DNA of 7,239 nucleotides from Candidatus Tayloriibacteriota bacterium (GTDB taxonomy: Bacteria > Patescibacteriota > Minisyncoccia > Phycocordibacterales > JARIHA01), in assembly GCA_029288475.1 (NCBI GenBank), contig JARIHA010000006.1, positions 1 to 7,239 of the forward strand. Reading direction: 5' to 3'. The position numbers and the translations under genes were made by a program. How positions within the stretch are numbered: position 1 is the first letter of the stretch; every line of letters starts with the position of its first letter. This document shows positions 1 through 5,015 of this stretch, piece by piece. Under the pieces are notes generated by a model. It searched no databases, had not been told where the DNA came from, and saw only the letters and a list, made by a program, of their open reading frames with translations.

Positions 1-455
1 GTTCTACACGATCTCCGATCTGGGTTGGAGGAGGTGTTACTCATGGTCCACGAAACGACAATAATGTTGAACGAAAGATTAACAAAAAGATGAAGATTAA
101 GGCTCTTTATACTATTCTTTCAAAGAAGGCTAAGGATGGAGAGATACTTTTTGTCGACTCATTGAGTCTTTCTAGTGCAAAGACTAAAGATGCTAAATCT
201 TTGCTTGCAGTTCTCGGAGGAATCAAGGGATTTGAAATGGTTTCAAAGAAGACTAAGAATGCCGCTTTGTTCGCACTCTATGAAAAGAACAAAGAGATGG
301 AAAGAGGATTCAATAACTTCGGCAATGTTGAAGTTGATGAAGTAAGAAACATCAATCCTGTTGATTTACTTAAGTATAAATATCTTATTGTCAGCAATCC
401 TAAGCAATCAGTAGAAGTAATGGCTGCTAAGATAGCTAATAAAGCTAAGAAATAA
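1..455 (+). CDS. rplD: 50S ribosomal protein L4 (uL4), 5' truncated
   Basis: The reading frame is open from the window edge (first full codon at base 3) and gives the last 150 residues of L4. It opens with STRSPIWVGGG followed by THGPRN, which matches the conserved L4 loop that reaches into the 23S rRNA and lines the peptide exit tunnel (family knowledge). The globular C-terminal part follows, including the NPVDLLKYKYLIVS segment typical of the L4 C-terminus. The ATG at 90 is an internal methionine (NKKMKIKAL), not the start; the true start lies upstream of the window. The gene ends in TAA and rplW follows after 9 nt. In E. coli free L4 represses its own operon; nothing here shows whether that holds. 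Identification is firm. Confidence 0.96.
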   Translation, partial: STRSPIWVGGGVTHGPRNDNNVERKINKKMKIKALYTILSKKAKDGEILFVDSLSLSSAKTKDAKSLLAVLGGIKGFEMVSKKTKNAALFALYEKNKEMERGFNNFGNVEVDEVRNINPVDLLKYKYLIVSNPKQSVEVMAAKIANKAKK

Positions 456-464
456 TACACTGCC

Positions 465-749
465 ATGAATACAAAAGACCTTTCATCTATAATTGTTCGC
501 CCTCGAATCACTGAAAAAGCTTCAGTGGTAAGTGCACAAAACGTATACACTTTTGAAATCTCAAAGGATGCAACAAAAAGTTTGATCAAGAAAGCCATCA
601 AGGAAATTTACAATGTTACTCCAGTAAGAGTGAACATGCTTTCTATTCCTTCTAAAAAAGTAATGAGCCGAGGTAAACCAGGAGTTAAAAAGGGAAGCCG
701 AAAAGCTTACGTACAGCTTAAGGATGGAGACAAGATAGAATTTGTATAA
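465..749 (+). CDS. rplW: 50S ribosomal protein L23 (uL23)
   Basis: This 94-residue protein is close to the usual L23 length of about 95-100. The N-terminal segment IIVRPRITEKAS (residues 9-20) is the family signature. Glu17 corresponds to the glutamate that in E. coli L23 (Glu18) docks trigger factor at the tunnel exit. The central YTFEISKDATKSLIKKAI and the C-terminal KKAYVQL-type strand (here RKAYVQLKDGDKIEF) also match. L23 binds 23S rRNA at the exit of the polypeptide tunnel, where chaperones and SRP attach. The ATG at 465 lies 9 nt after the rplD stop. The spacer, TACACTGCC, has no Shine-Dalgarno sequence and resembles those before rplV and rplP. rplB follows 7 nt after the TAA stop. Confidence 0.97.
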   Translation: MNTKDLSSIIVRPRITEKASVVSAQNVYTFEISKDATKSLIKKAIKEIYNVTPVRVNMLSIPSKKVMSRGKPGVKKGSRKAYVQLKDGDKIEFV

Positions 750-756
750 AACGAAC

Positions 757-1602
757 ATGAAACACTATAAACCAACAAGCAATCCACGACGTCAGCTTAC
801 CACTATTTCTTATGGTGATCATTTGACCGTTGCAGAACCTCACAAGGCTCTTACTCGAGGCTTTAGACGAGCTGTGGGAAGAAACAATCACGGACGAATT
901 ACTACTCGACATAAGGGAAGCGGTCACAAGCGATTGTTTCGAGAAATCGACTTCATGTACGATAAAAAGGACATTCCAGCTATTATCGAAACAGTAGAAT
1001 ACGATCCAAACCGAAGCGGTTTCATCTCATTGGTATGTTACAAAGATGGAGAACGACGATATGTTCTTCTTCCAAAGAGTCTTAAAGTAGGAGATACGAT
1101 CCTTACTTCTGCAACTGCAGATTTGAAAGTAGGAAATCGTCTACAGCTTAAGAACATTCCAGTTGGTACTTTTGTATACAATGTAGAATTAAAGCCGTTA
1201 GGCGGAGGAAAGATTGCTCGTTCAGCAGGAAACTACGTAGAGATTATTGCGCAAGATGCAGGGCAGACTCATCTTAAGATGCCATCTACTGAAGTAAGAA
1301 AGGTTGCCGATATTGCATGGGCATCTATTGGAGAAGTTTCAAATGACGAGAATAGACTCGTTGTTATCGGAAAGGCAGGAAGATCACGATGGATGGGTAT
1401 CCGACCTACAGTTCGAGGTACAGCCATGAACCCAGTAGACCACCCATACGGAGGAGGAGAAGGACGACAGGGACGAGGTACTCGACGAGCAAAGACTCGA
1501 TGGGGAAAGCCAGTAGGAAAGGGTCAAAAGTCTCGACGAGCAAAGAAATACTCAAACCGTCTTATTGTTTCTCGACGACGTGTTGGGAAGAAGCGAGACT
1601 AA
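757..1602 (+). CDS. rplB: 50S ribosomal protein L2 (uL2)
   Basis: L2 binds 23S rRNA near the peptidyl-transferase centre and helps join the subunits. The product is 281 residues (E. coli 273). It begins MKHYKPTSNPRR, matching the family start KKYKPTSPGRR, so I use the ATG at 757. An in-frame ATG at 742 would overlap rplW by 8 nt and add five residues without family support. Matching segments are GRNNHGRITTRHKGSGHKR (residues 41-59), YDPNRSGFISLVCYKDGERRY (82-102), GGGKIARSAGNY (149-160) and VRGTAMNPVDHPYGGGEGR (219-237). His229, equivalent to the functionally important E. coli His229, is present. The second histidine of the usual DHPHGGGEGR is tyrosine here. Arginine is mostly CGA (23 of 33 by hand count). 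An inverted repeat with a terminator-type hairpin begins 11 nt after the stop, and the usual next gene, rpsS, is displaced by about 1 kb. Confidence 0.97.
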   Translation: MKHYKPTSNPRRQLTTISYGDHLTVAEPHKALTRGFRRAVGRNNHGRITTRHKGSGHKRLFREIDFMYDKKDIPAIIETVEYDPNRSGFISLVCYKDGERRYVLLPKSLKVGDTILTSATADLKVGNRLQLKNIPVGTFVYNVELKPLGGGKIARSAGNYVEIIAQDAGQTHLKMPSTEVRKVADIAWASIGEVSNDENRLVVIGKAGRSRWMGIRPTVRGTAMNPVDHPYGGGEGRQGRGTRRAKTRWGKPVGKGQKSRRAKKYSNRLIVSRRRVGKKRD

Positions 1603-1646
1603 TAATTCATATTAAGACCGTACGAAAAACATTGGAAGCGAGACAC

Positions 1647-1672
1647 GAAAAAACCCCTTCTGGGGTTTTTTC
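1647..1672. terminator. Bidirectional intrinsic terminator-type hairpin
   Basis: An A6C4 run, a TTCT loop and a G4T6 run form a perfect 10-bp stem (1648-1657 with 1662-1671), extended to 11 bp by G1647-C1672. The four G-C pairs next to a T run on either strand are the classic layout of a bidirectional rho-independent terminator. It sits 44 nt after the rplB stop, so it probably reduces transcription from rplB into the inserted gene. The T run is itself part of the stem, so efficiency is uncertain. Confidence 0.75.
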
Positions 1673-1675
1673 TCT

Positions 1676-1704
1676 GCTTCGCCGCCGTCCGCGGCTTGGC
1701 AAGC
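1676..1704. other. Second inner hairpin of the nested repeat, G/C-rich
   Basis: GCTT (1676-1679) pairs with AAGC (1701-1704), GCC (1681-1683) with GGC (1698-1700), and GCCG (1684-1687) with CGGC (1692-1695). A TCCG tetraloop closes the stem; bulges are C1680 and TT at 1696-1697. It is much richer in G and C than the surrounding spacer. No function can be assigned. The arrangement suggests a structured RNA or a protein-binding site. Confidence 0.6.
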
Positions 1705-1772
1705 TCTCGCTCCCAATGTTTTTCCTGCGGTCTTATGATATATTACTAATACTTATTCGTTAATAAATTATC

Positions 1773-2480
1773 ATGGAACACCATAGTAATAAGGGTTTTT
1801 CATTAAAAACATTAATTGGACTTACTCTTGTCGTTATTATAATCGGGCTTTTTTACTCGTATAAGGAAGGGGAAGTGCAGGCACCTTCTGTTTCTAGTGT
1901 TGTCCAAACAACAAATGCAGATTCTACTCATTCTGCATCTTTGCCGGTAGCGGGTATTGCAACCACTACTTCTTCAGGAAATTTAACCTATGTAAATGCT
2001 CAATATCAGTTTCAATTTCAGTATTTACCAACCTGGAAGGCGACCACTATTTTTAATGCGGGTCTTTATAAGGGGGCTATCGCATTCATAAAAGCAGATC
2101 AGGAACCAAAATTAAACATCCAAATTGGAACGAGTCCTACGAGTGACTCGATTAAGACTGCCGCTGCAGATAATGCGCTCTTCTTTAGAATAATGAGCAA
2201 TTCTTCAATCAATACGATTGTTTCAAATTTATATGGCTCAAATGTAGTAGTTACAAATGTAACGATAGGTGACAAAAACATTGCTCACGTTATACGCTCA
2301 AAATCCTCAGACCCAGTTAATTGGGCTGGTGGCTCAACAGAGGCGTATATTCTGAGGACTCTTTCGGGGCAAGCGGTAGTAGTTGAAGCAAATTATTCCA
2401 CACCAGAGCCAAAAAGTGATACTGACCTGAAGAAAATGCTTGATATGGCTGTTTCAACATTTGCCCCGAACACTCAGTAG
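1773..2480 (+). CDS. Membrane-anchored extracytoplasmic protein of unknown function, prepilin-like N-terminus
   Basis: I do not recognise this gene as a named family. The 235-residue product has a short N-terminus (MEHHSNKG), one hydrophobic segment (about residues 9-30), a Ser/Thr/Ala-rich linker (about 37-70) and a mixed alpha/beta domain (about 72-235). That domain starts YVNAQYQFQFQYLPTWK, reminiscent of the 'Y-x-F-x-F-x-YP-x-x-W' opening of PsbP/Mog1-like domains. It ends MLDMAVSTFAPN, like the closing helix of such domains. This resemblance is inferred from memory, not searched. KG-FSLKTLIGLTLVVIIIG looks like a type IV prepilin leader, but position +5 is Thr13, not Glu. There is no cysteine, so it is not a lipoprotein. 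The domain should face outside the cytoplasm. It ends with tandem TAG TAG, while its neighbours mostly use TAA, and none of its three arginines is CGA. No convincing promoter is seen. Confidence 0.8.
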   Translation: MEHHSNKGFSLKTLIGLTLVVIIIGLFYSYKEGEVQAPSVSSVVQTTNADSTHSASLPVAGIATTTSSGNLTYVNAQYQFQFQYLPTWKATTIFNAGLYKGAIAFIKADQEPKLNIQIGTSPTSDSIKTAAADNALFFRIMSNSSINTIVSNLYGSNVVVTNVTIGDKNIAHVIRSKSSDPVNWAGGSTEAYILRTLSGQAVVVEANYSTPEPKSDTDLKKMLDMAVSTFAPNTQ

Positions 2481-2502
2481 TAGCCTAGTTTGCCCTATAA
2501 AT

Positions 2503-2530
2503 TTGACATATATATTCAGTCTGCTAGTAT
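2503..2530 (+). promoter_or_regulatory. Sigma70-type promoter (extended -10) driving rpsS and downstream genes
   Basis: A perfect -35, TTGACA (2503-2508), is followed by a 16-bp spacer and TAGTAT (2525-2530), with the extended -10 element TGC directly before it. It lies 22 nt after the stop of the inserted gene and predicts transcription starting near 2537, about 82 nt before rpsS. The same elements recur before rpsN at 6210-6238. It would restore transcription of rpsS and onwards after the terminator-type hairpin downstream of rplB. Confidence 0.85.
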
Positions 2531-2536
2531 ATGGAC

Positions 2537-2618
2537 TCGTGGCTCTTATGAGCTATTTGTTTTACATATTGAACGTCTTCCTCAGATAAATAGAGGACAA
2601 TCGATATCCCATTATTTT
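2537..2618 (+). promoter_or_regulatory. Predicted 5' leader of the rpsS transcript with two small hairpins
   Basis: The leader runs from the predicted transcription start to the rpsS ATG. Near its 5' end, 2540-2545 pairs with 2550-2555 around a TTAT loop (six pairs, one G-U). A second stem, TCCTC (2579-2583) with GAGGA (2593-2597), has a 9-nt loop. There is no Shine-Dalgarno sequence just before the ATG. The GAGGA at 2593-2597 is 21 nt upstream of the start, too far for normal use, and is sequestered in the second stem. A role in mRNA stability or autoregulation is possible but unproven. Confidence 0.45.
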
Positions 2619-2960
2619 ATGACACGATCTGCTAAAAAAGGCCCATACGTATCCGACAATCTCATGAAAAAGATCAACGGAAAGAAACCAGAGCAAGCTG
2701 GCATTATTAAGACATGGGAGAGAGACAGCCAAATTGCCCCTGAAATGGTTGGATTTAAGTTTGGAGTGCATAACGGCAGAGATCATCTCGAGGTATTGGT
2801 TACCGAGGAAATGGTGGGTCACCGTTTAGGAGAGTTCTCTTTGACTCGAAAGTTCGTTCGACATGGAGGTAAGATGCAGAAGGAACTCGAACAGAAGAAG
2901 AAAGAAGCTGAAATCGCATCTGCTCAGTCTGCAAAGGCAGCTGTCGCTGAAAAGAAATAA
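2619..2960 (+). CDS. rpsS: 30S ribosomal protein S19 (uS19)
   Basis: S19 sits in the head of the 30S subunit and contacts the A-site region and the B1 intersubunit bridge. MTRSAKKGPYVSDNLMKKI matches the family N-terminus. IKTWERDSQIAPEMVG (30-45), VHNGRDHLEVLVTEEMVGHRLGEFSLTRKF (50-79) and RHGGK (81-85) complete the signature. I start at ATG 2619. The frame is open further upstream to a TTG at 2490, but that stretch contains the promoter and has no family similarity. The product is 113 residues against about 92 in E. coli. The extra length is a C-terminal Lys/Glu/Ala-rich tail (about 86-113) likely to be helical and exposed. rplV follows after 18 nt. In most bacteria this gene directly follows rplB; here it has its own promoter. 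Confidence 0.97.
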   Translation: MTRSAKKGPYVSDNLMKKINGKKPEQAGIIKTWERDSQIAPEMVGFKFGVHNGRDHLEVLVTEEMVGHRLGEFSLTRKFVRHGGKMQKELEQKKKEAEIASAQSAKAAVAEKK

Positions 2961-2978
2961 TCACATAATTATACTCCA

Positions 2979-3359
2979 ATGGTCAAAGCTTCACTTAATG
3001 ATTATAGACAGTCCCCTCGAAAAGTTCGCTTGGTAGCGAATCTAGTTAAGGGTAAGCAGGCAGACACTGCAATCGCACTTCTTAGTTTTACCGTAAAAGA
3101 AGCGGCAGCTTCAATCAAGAAGCTTATCGAATCAGGTGTTGCAAACGCAAAGAACAATTTTAATATTGAAAGTGCAGATCTTTATATCAAAGACATTCAG
3201 GTAAACCCAGGGCTCGTAATGAAACGAAGCATGCCTCGAGCTCGAGGAAGCGCTTATCAGATAAAGAAGCGAACAAGCCATATCGATCTTATCCTTGATG
3301 TAAAAGTAAAAAAGGAGAAGGCGAAAAAGGAAAAGAAAGTTCAAACAACCAAAAAATAA
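2979..3359 (+). CDS. rplV: 50S ribosomal protein L22 (uL22)
   Basis: L22 binds 23S rRNA, and its long beta-hairpin forms part of the exit-tunnel constriction. The product is 126 residues (E. coli 110). The start, KASLNDYRQSPRKVRLVANLVKGK, matches the family core. The hairpin is MKRSMPRARGSAYQIKKRTSHI (81-102). It keeps the Met-Lys-Arg triplet (81-83) whose loss in E. coli L22 gives erythromycin resistance (established for E. coli). The last roughly 18 residues form a lysine-rich tail beyond the usual end. The spacer before the ATG ends TATACTCCA, close to the 9-mers before rplW and rplP. rpsC starts 1 nt after the TAA stop, so translation of the two genes is probably coupled. Confidence 0.97.
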   Translation: MVKASLNDYRQSPRKVRLVANLVKGKQADTAIALLSFTVKEAAASIKKLIESGVANAKNNFNIESADLYIKDIQVNPGLVMKRSMPRARGSAYQIKKRTSHIDLILDVKVKKEKAKKEKKVQTTKK

Positions 3360-3360
3360 C

Positions 3361-4056
3361 ATGTCACACGTAGTCCATCCATATGCACATAGATTAGGAA
3401 TCATCCGAGACTGGAAGTCTCGCTGGTTTGGAGCAAGTACGAAGAAATATCGTGAATTTTTGAAGTGCGATCTTTCTGTTCGAGAACATTTGACCAAGAA
3501 GCTCCGTGGTTCTTATATAAGTGCAATTGAAATGGAACGAAGCGAGAAATCACTCCGAATCATTATTAAGACTTCTCGACCTGGTATGCTTATTGGAAAG
3601 AGCGGTGAAGGAGCTACAAAGCTCCGAGCTGATATTCTCAAATTCATCCAGAAGAAGAAGTTGGCTATGCCACCTGAACTTAAGATTGACGTGGAAGAAG
3701 TGCGATCTCCAGAATCAAATGCTGCTATCGTAGCACAAATGGTTGCTGAAGGTTTGGAAAAGCGTCTTCCTTTCCGACGTGTGATGAAGCAAATGCTTGA
3801 GAAAGTTATGGCAAACCGAGACGTGAAGGGAGTAAAGATTTACCTTACTGGCCGACTTGGAGGAGCTGATATGGCCCGACAGGAAGAGCTTAAAAAGGGA
3901 CAAATTCCTCTCCAGACCTTTCGAGCCGATATTGATTATGCACGAGAAAAAGCGCATATGACATACGGAGATATCGGAATAAAGGTGTGGATTTACCGAG
4001 GAGAGATCTTCGCAGAGAAAAGCGCTCCGAAAGCTGCTAATCCTAATAACGCATAA
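3361..4056 (+). CDS. rpsC: 30S ribosomal protein S3 (uS3)
   Basis: S3 forms part of the mRNA entry site on the 30S head and takes part in mRNA helicase activity. The product is 231 residues (E. coli 233). The N-terminus MSHVVHPYAHRLGIIRDWKSRWF matches the family HP-x-x-x-RLGI-x-x-W pattern. A type II KH domain is shown by PGMLIGKSGEGATKL (74-88) with its G-x-x-G loop (IGKSGE). The C-terminal domain has LPFRRVMKQ (136-144). Arg139, Arg140 and Lys143 correspond to the E. coli residues Arg131, Arg132 and Lys135, which are linked to helicase function. VKIYLTGRLGGADMAR (158-173) and IDYAREKAHMTYGDIGIKVWIYRGEI (191-216) complete the match. It starts 1 nt after rplV. rplP follows after 9 nt. Confidence 0.98.
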   Translation: MSHVVHPYAHRLGIIRDWKSRWFGASTKKYREFLKCDLSVREHLTKKLRGSYISAIEMERSEKSLRIIIKTSRPGMLIGKSGEGATKLRADILKFIQKKKLAMPPELKIDVEEVRSPESNAAIVAQMVAEGLEKRLPFRRVMKQMLEKVMANRDVKGVKIYLTGRLGGADMARQEELKKGQIPLQTFRADIDYAREKAHMTYGDIGIKVWIYRGEIFAEKSAPKAANPNNA

Positions 4057-4065
4057 TATACTACC

Positions 4066-4488
4066 ATGTTGCTACCAAAGAAAGTAAAGCATAGAAAATG
4101 GCATACCATGAGGAGAAATGCGGGAAAGCCAATGACAGAGACTCGAGGAATCAATCTTTCCTTTGGTTCTTACGGTCTTAAGGCTACTTCTGCTTGCCGC
4201 ATAACTTCAAATCAGATCGAATCTGCTCGAAAGGTTATCGCGCGATACGCTGGAAAATCAGGAAAGATCTGGACTCGAGTTTTTCCAGATATGCCTTATA
4301 CTCAGAAGCCTGCGGAAGTACCCATGGGTTCTGGAAAAGGAGATCCGCAAGGATACTGTTTTCAGGTGAAGCCGGGGCGTCTCATCTTTGAGATTGACGG
4401 TATTGCTGAGACTGAAGCTCGCGAGGCTCTTCGAAAAGCTGGAACAAAGCTTCCTCTTAAGACACGAATCGTATCCCGAGCGATATAA
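4066..4488 (+). CDS. rplP: 50S ribosomal protein L16 (uL16)
   Basis: L16 organises the 23S rRNA at the A-site tRNA elbow and peptidyl-transferase centre. The product is 140 residues (E. coli 136). Matching segments are MLLPKKVKHRKWH (1-13), LSFGSYGLKA (31-40), GKIWTRVFPDMPYTQKP (66-82), MGSGKG (87-92) and the closing LPLKTRIVSR. Residue 86, in EVPMGSGKG, is proline where E. coli has Arg81, the residue hydroxylated by the oxygenase YcfD. That modification cannot occur here. The loop before LSFGSYG is about four residues longer than in E. coli. The 9-nt spacer after rpsC, TATACTACC, carries no Shine-Dalgarno sequence. rpmC follows after 12 nt. Confidence 0.97.
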   Translation: MLLPKKVKHRKWHTMRRNAGKPMTETRGINLSFGSYGLKATSACRITSNQIESARKVIARYAGKSGKIWTRVFPDMPYTQKPAEVPMGSGKGDPQGYCFQVKPGRLIFEIDGIAETEAREALRKAGTKLPLKTRIVSRAI

Positions 4489-4500
4489 ATAATATAAGCC

Positions 4501-4731
4501 ATGAAAGACATCAAAAACATAAACGAACAGGAGTTGCACAAGACGCTTAAGGAAAAGAGAGAGGCTCTCCGTGTATTTCGATTTGGAATCTCTGGCAGCA
4601 AACTTAAGAATGTGAAGGAAGGAAAAGGAATTCGAAAGGATGTCGCTCATATTCTCACAGAGCTTAATGCTCGAAAGAGAGAAGAGAAGGTCGCCCCAGT
4701 TTCTAAAATGAAGATGGTAGCTAAAAAGTAA
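4501..4731 (+). CDS. rpmC: 50S ribosomal protein L29 (uL29)
   Basis: L29 is a small two-helix protein near the exit tunnel, next to L23. The product is 76 residues (E. coli 63). The first helix, INEQELHKTLKEKREALRVFRFG (7-29), and the second, GIRKDVAHILTELNARKRE (43-61), give the family's L-x-x-x-R-E-x-L-x-x-x-R-F pattern and paired helices. The turn SGSKLKNVKEGKG is slightly longer than the usual loop. A basic tail follows residue 62. Position between rplP and rpsQ supports the call. rpsQ begins 4 nt after the stop, so coupling is likely. Confidence 0.93.
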   Translation: MKDIKNINEQELHKTLKEKREALRVFRFGISGSKLKNVKEGKGIRKDVAHILTELNARKREEKVAPVSKMKMVAKK

Positions 4732-4735
4732 TTTT

Positions 4736-5002
4736 ATGGAAAACAAAACCCCAAACAATCAACCAGTACCCTTTAAGAGGAAGACCTTCACTGGAAAGGT
4801 GGTGTCTGACAAGATGAAGGATACGATTGTCGTTGCCATAGAGAACTTCAAGAAAGTTCCTAAGTATGGTAAATTCATCCAGATCACAAAGCGTTTTAAG
4901 GCACACGATGCCGGTAATACAAAAAAAATGGGAGAAGTCGTAACCATTGAAGAAACTCGACCAATTTCAAAGGACAAGAAATTCCGAGTAGTAATCGATT
5001 AA
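4736..5002 (+). CDS. rpsQ: 30S ribosomal protein S17 (uS17)
   Basis: S17 is a primary 16S rRNA-binding protein with an OB fold, needed for early 30S assembly. The product is 88 residues (E. coli 84). The core FTGKVVSDKMKDTIVVAIE (18-36) is followed by KYGKFIQITKRFKAHDAGN (43-61) and the signature GEVVTIEETRPISKDKKFRVV (66-86). The first 14 residues are a polar N-terminal extension before the fold. The start at 4736 is the only ATG before the conserved core, 4 nt after rpmC. The 13-nt gap to rplN marks the S10/spc boundary of other bacteria; here it has no terminator or promoter. Confidence 0.96.
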   Translation: MENKTPNNQPVPFKRKTFTGKVVSDKMKDTIVVAIENFKKVPKYGKFIQITKRFKAHDAGNTKKMGEVVTIEETRPISKDKKFRVVID

Positions 5003-5015
5003 TTAATATACATTT

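Larger units (their letters stand above)
1613..1735. repeat. Nested 123-nt inverted repeat (long outer stem enclosing two hairpins)
   Basis: Two arms, 1614-1643 and 1705-1734, are near-perfect reverse complements. Of 30 positions, 27 are Watson-Crick pairs, one is a G-U pair (1621/1727) and two are mismatches (1623/1725 and 1636/1712). One more T-A pair at 1613/1735 closes the base. The arms share AAGACCG, AAAAACATTGG and AGCGAGA. Between them lie two separate hairpins (1647-1672 and 1676-1704), so the folded form would be a three-way junction in RNA or a cruciform in DNA. No coding potential, transposase or clear target-site duplication is visible. It could be a MITE- or REP-like intergenic repeat, or an elaborate terminator. 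Copy number elsewhere in the genome cannot be judged from one window. Confidence 0.85.

Noticed and set aside
1..21. The first bases resemble an Illumina adapter end (CTACACGA...CCGATCT).
   Set aside because: The reading frame gives STRSPIW followed by GGG, the conserved L4 loop, so the bases are genuine coding sequence.
90..92. The ATG at 90 as a gene start.
   Set aside because: L4-conserved residues continue upstream in the same frame to the window edge.
742..756. An alternative start of L2 at ATG 742.
   Set aside because: It would overlap rplW and add MYKTN before the family start MKHYKPTS; ATG 757 fits better.
1734..1744. -10-like TATGAT or TATATT upstream of the inserted gene.
   Set aside because: No acceptable -35 lies at the right distance and the region is simply A/T-rich; not strong enough to call.
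1605..1745. Target-site duplication flanking the nested inverted repeat.
   Set aside because: Flanks share only short A/T strings; no clear direct repeat of 2 bp or more abuts both arms at the same position.
2490..2618. An N-terminal extension of S19 from a TTG at 2490.
   Set aside because: It has no similarity to S19, contains the promoter, and the family N-terminus starts exactly at ATG 2619.
3234..3247. Perfect 14-bp palindrome made of two CTCGAG units in rplV.
   Set aside because: It encodes the conserved Pro-Arg-Ala-Arg-Gly hairpin tip with the favoured CGA codons, so coding constraint explains it.
4258..4758. Long open frames on the minus strand, such as the 166-codon one here.
   Set aside because: They are antisense to well-identified ribosomal genes, have no recognisable motifs and no promoter, and arise from codon bias.
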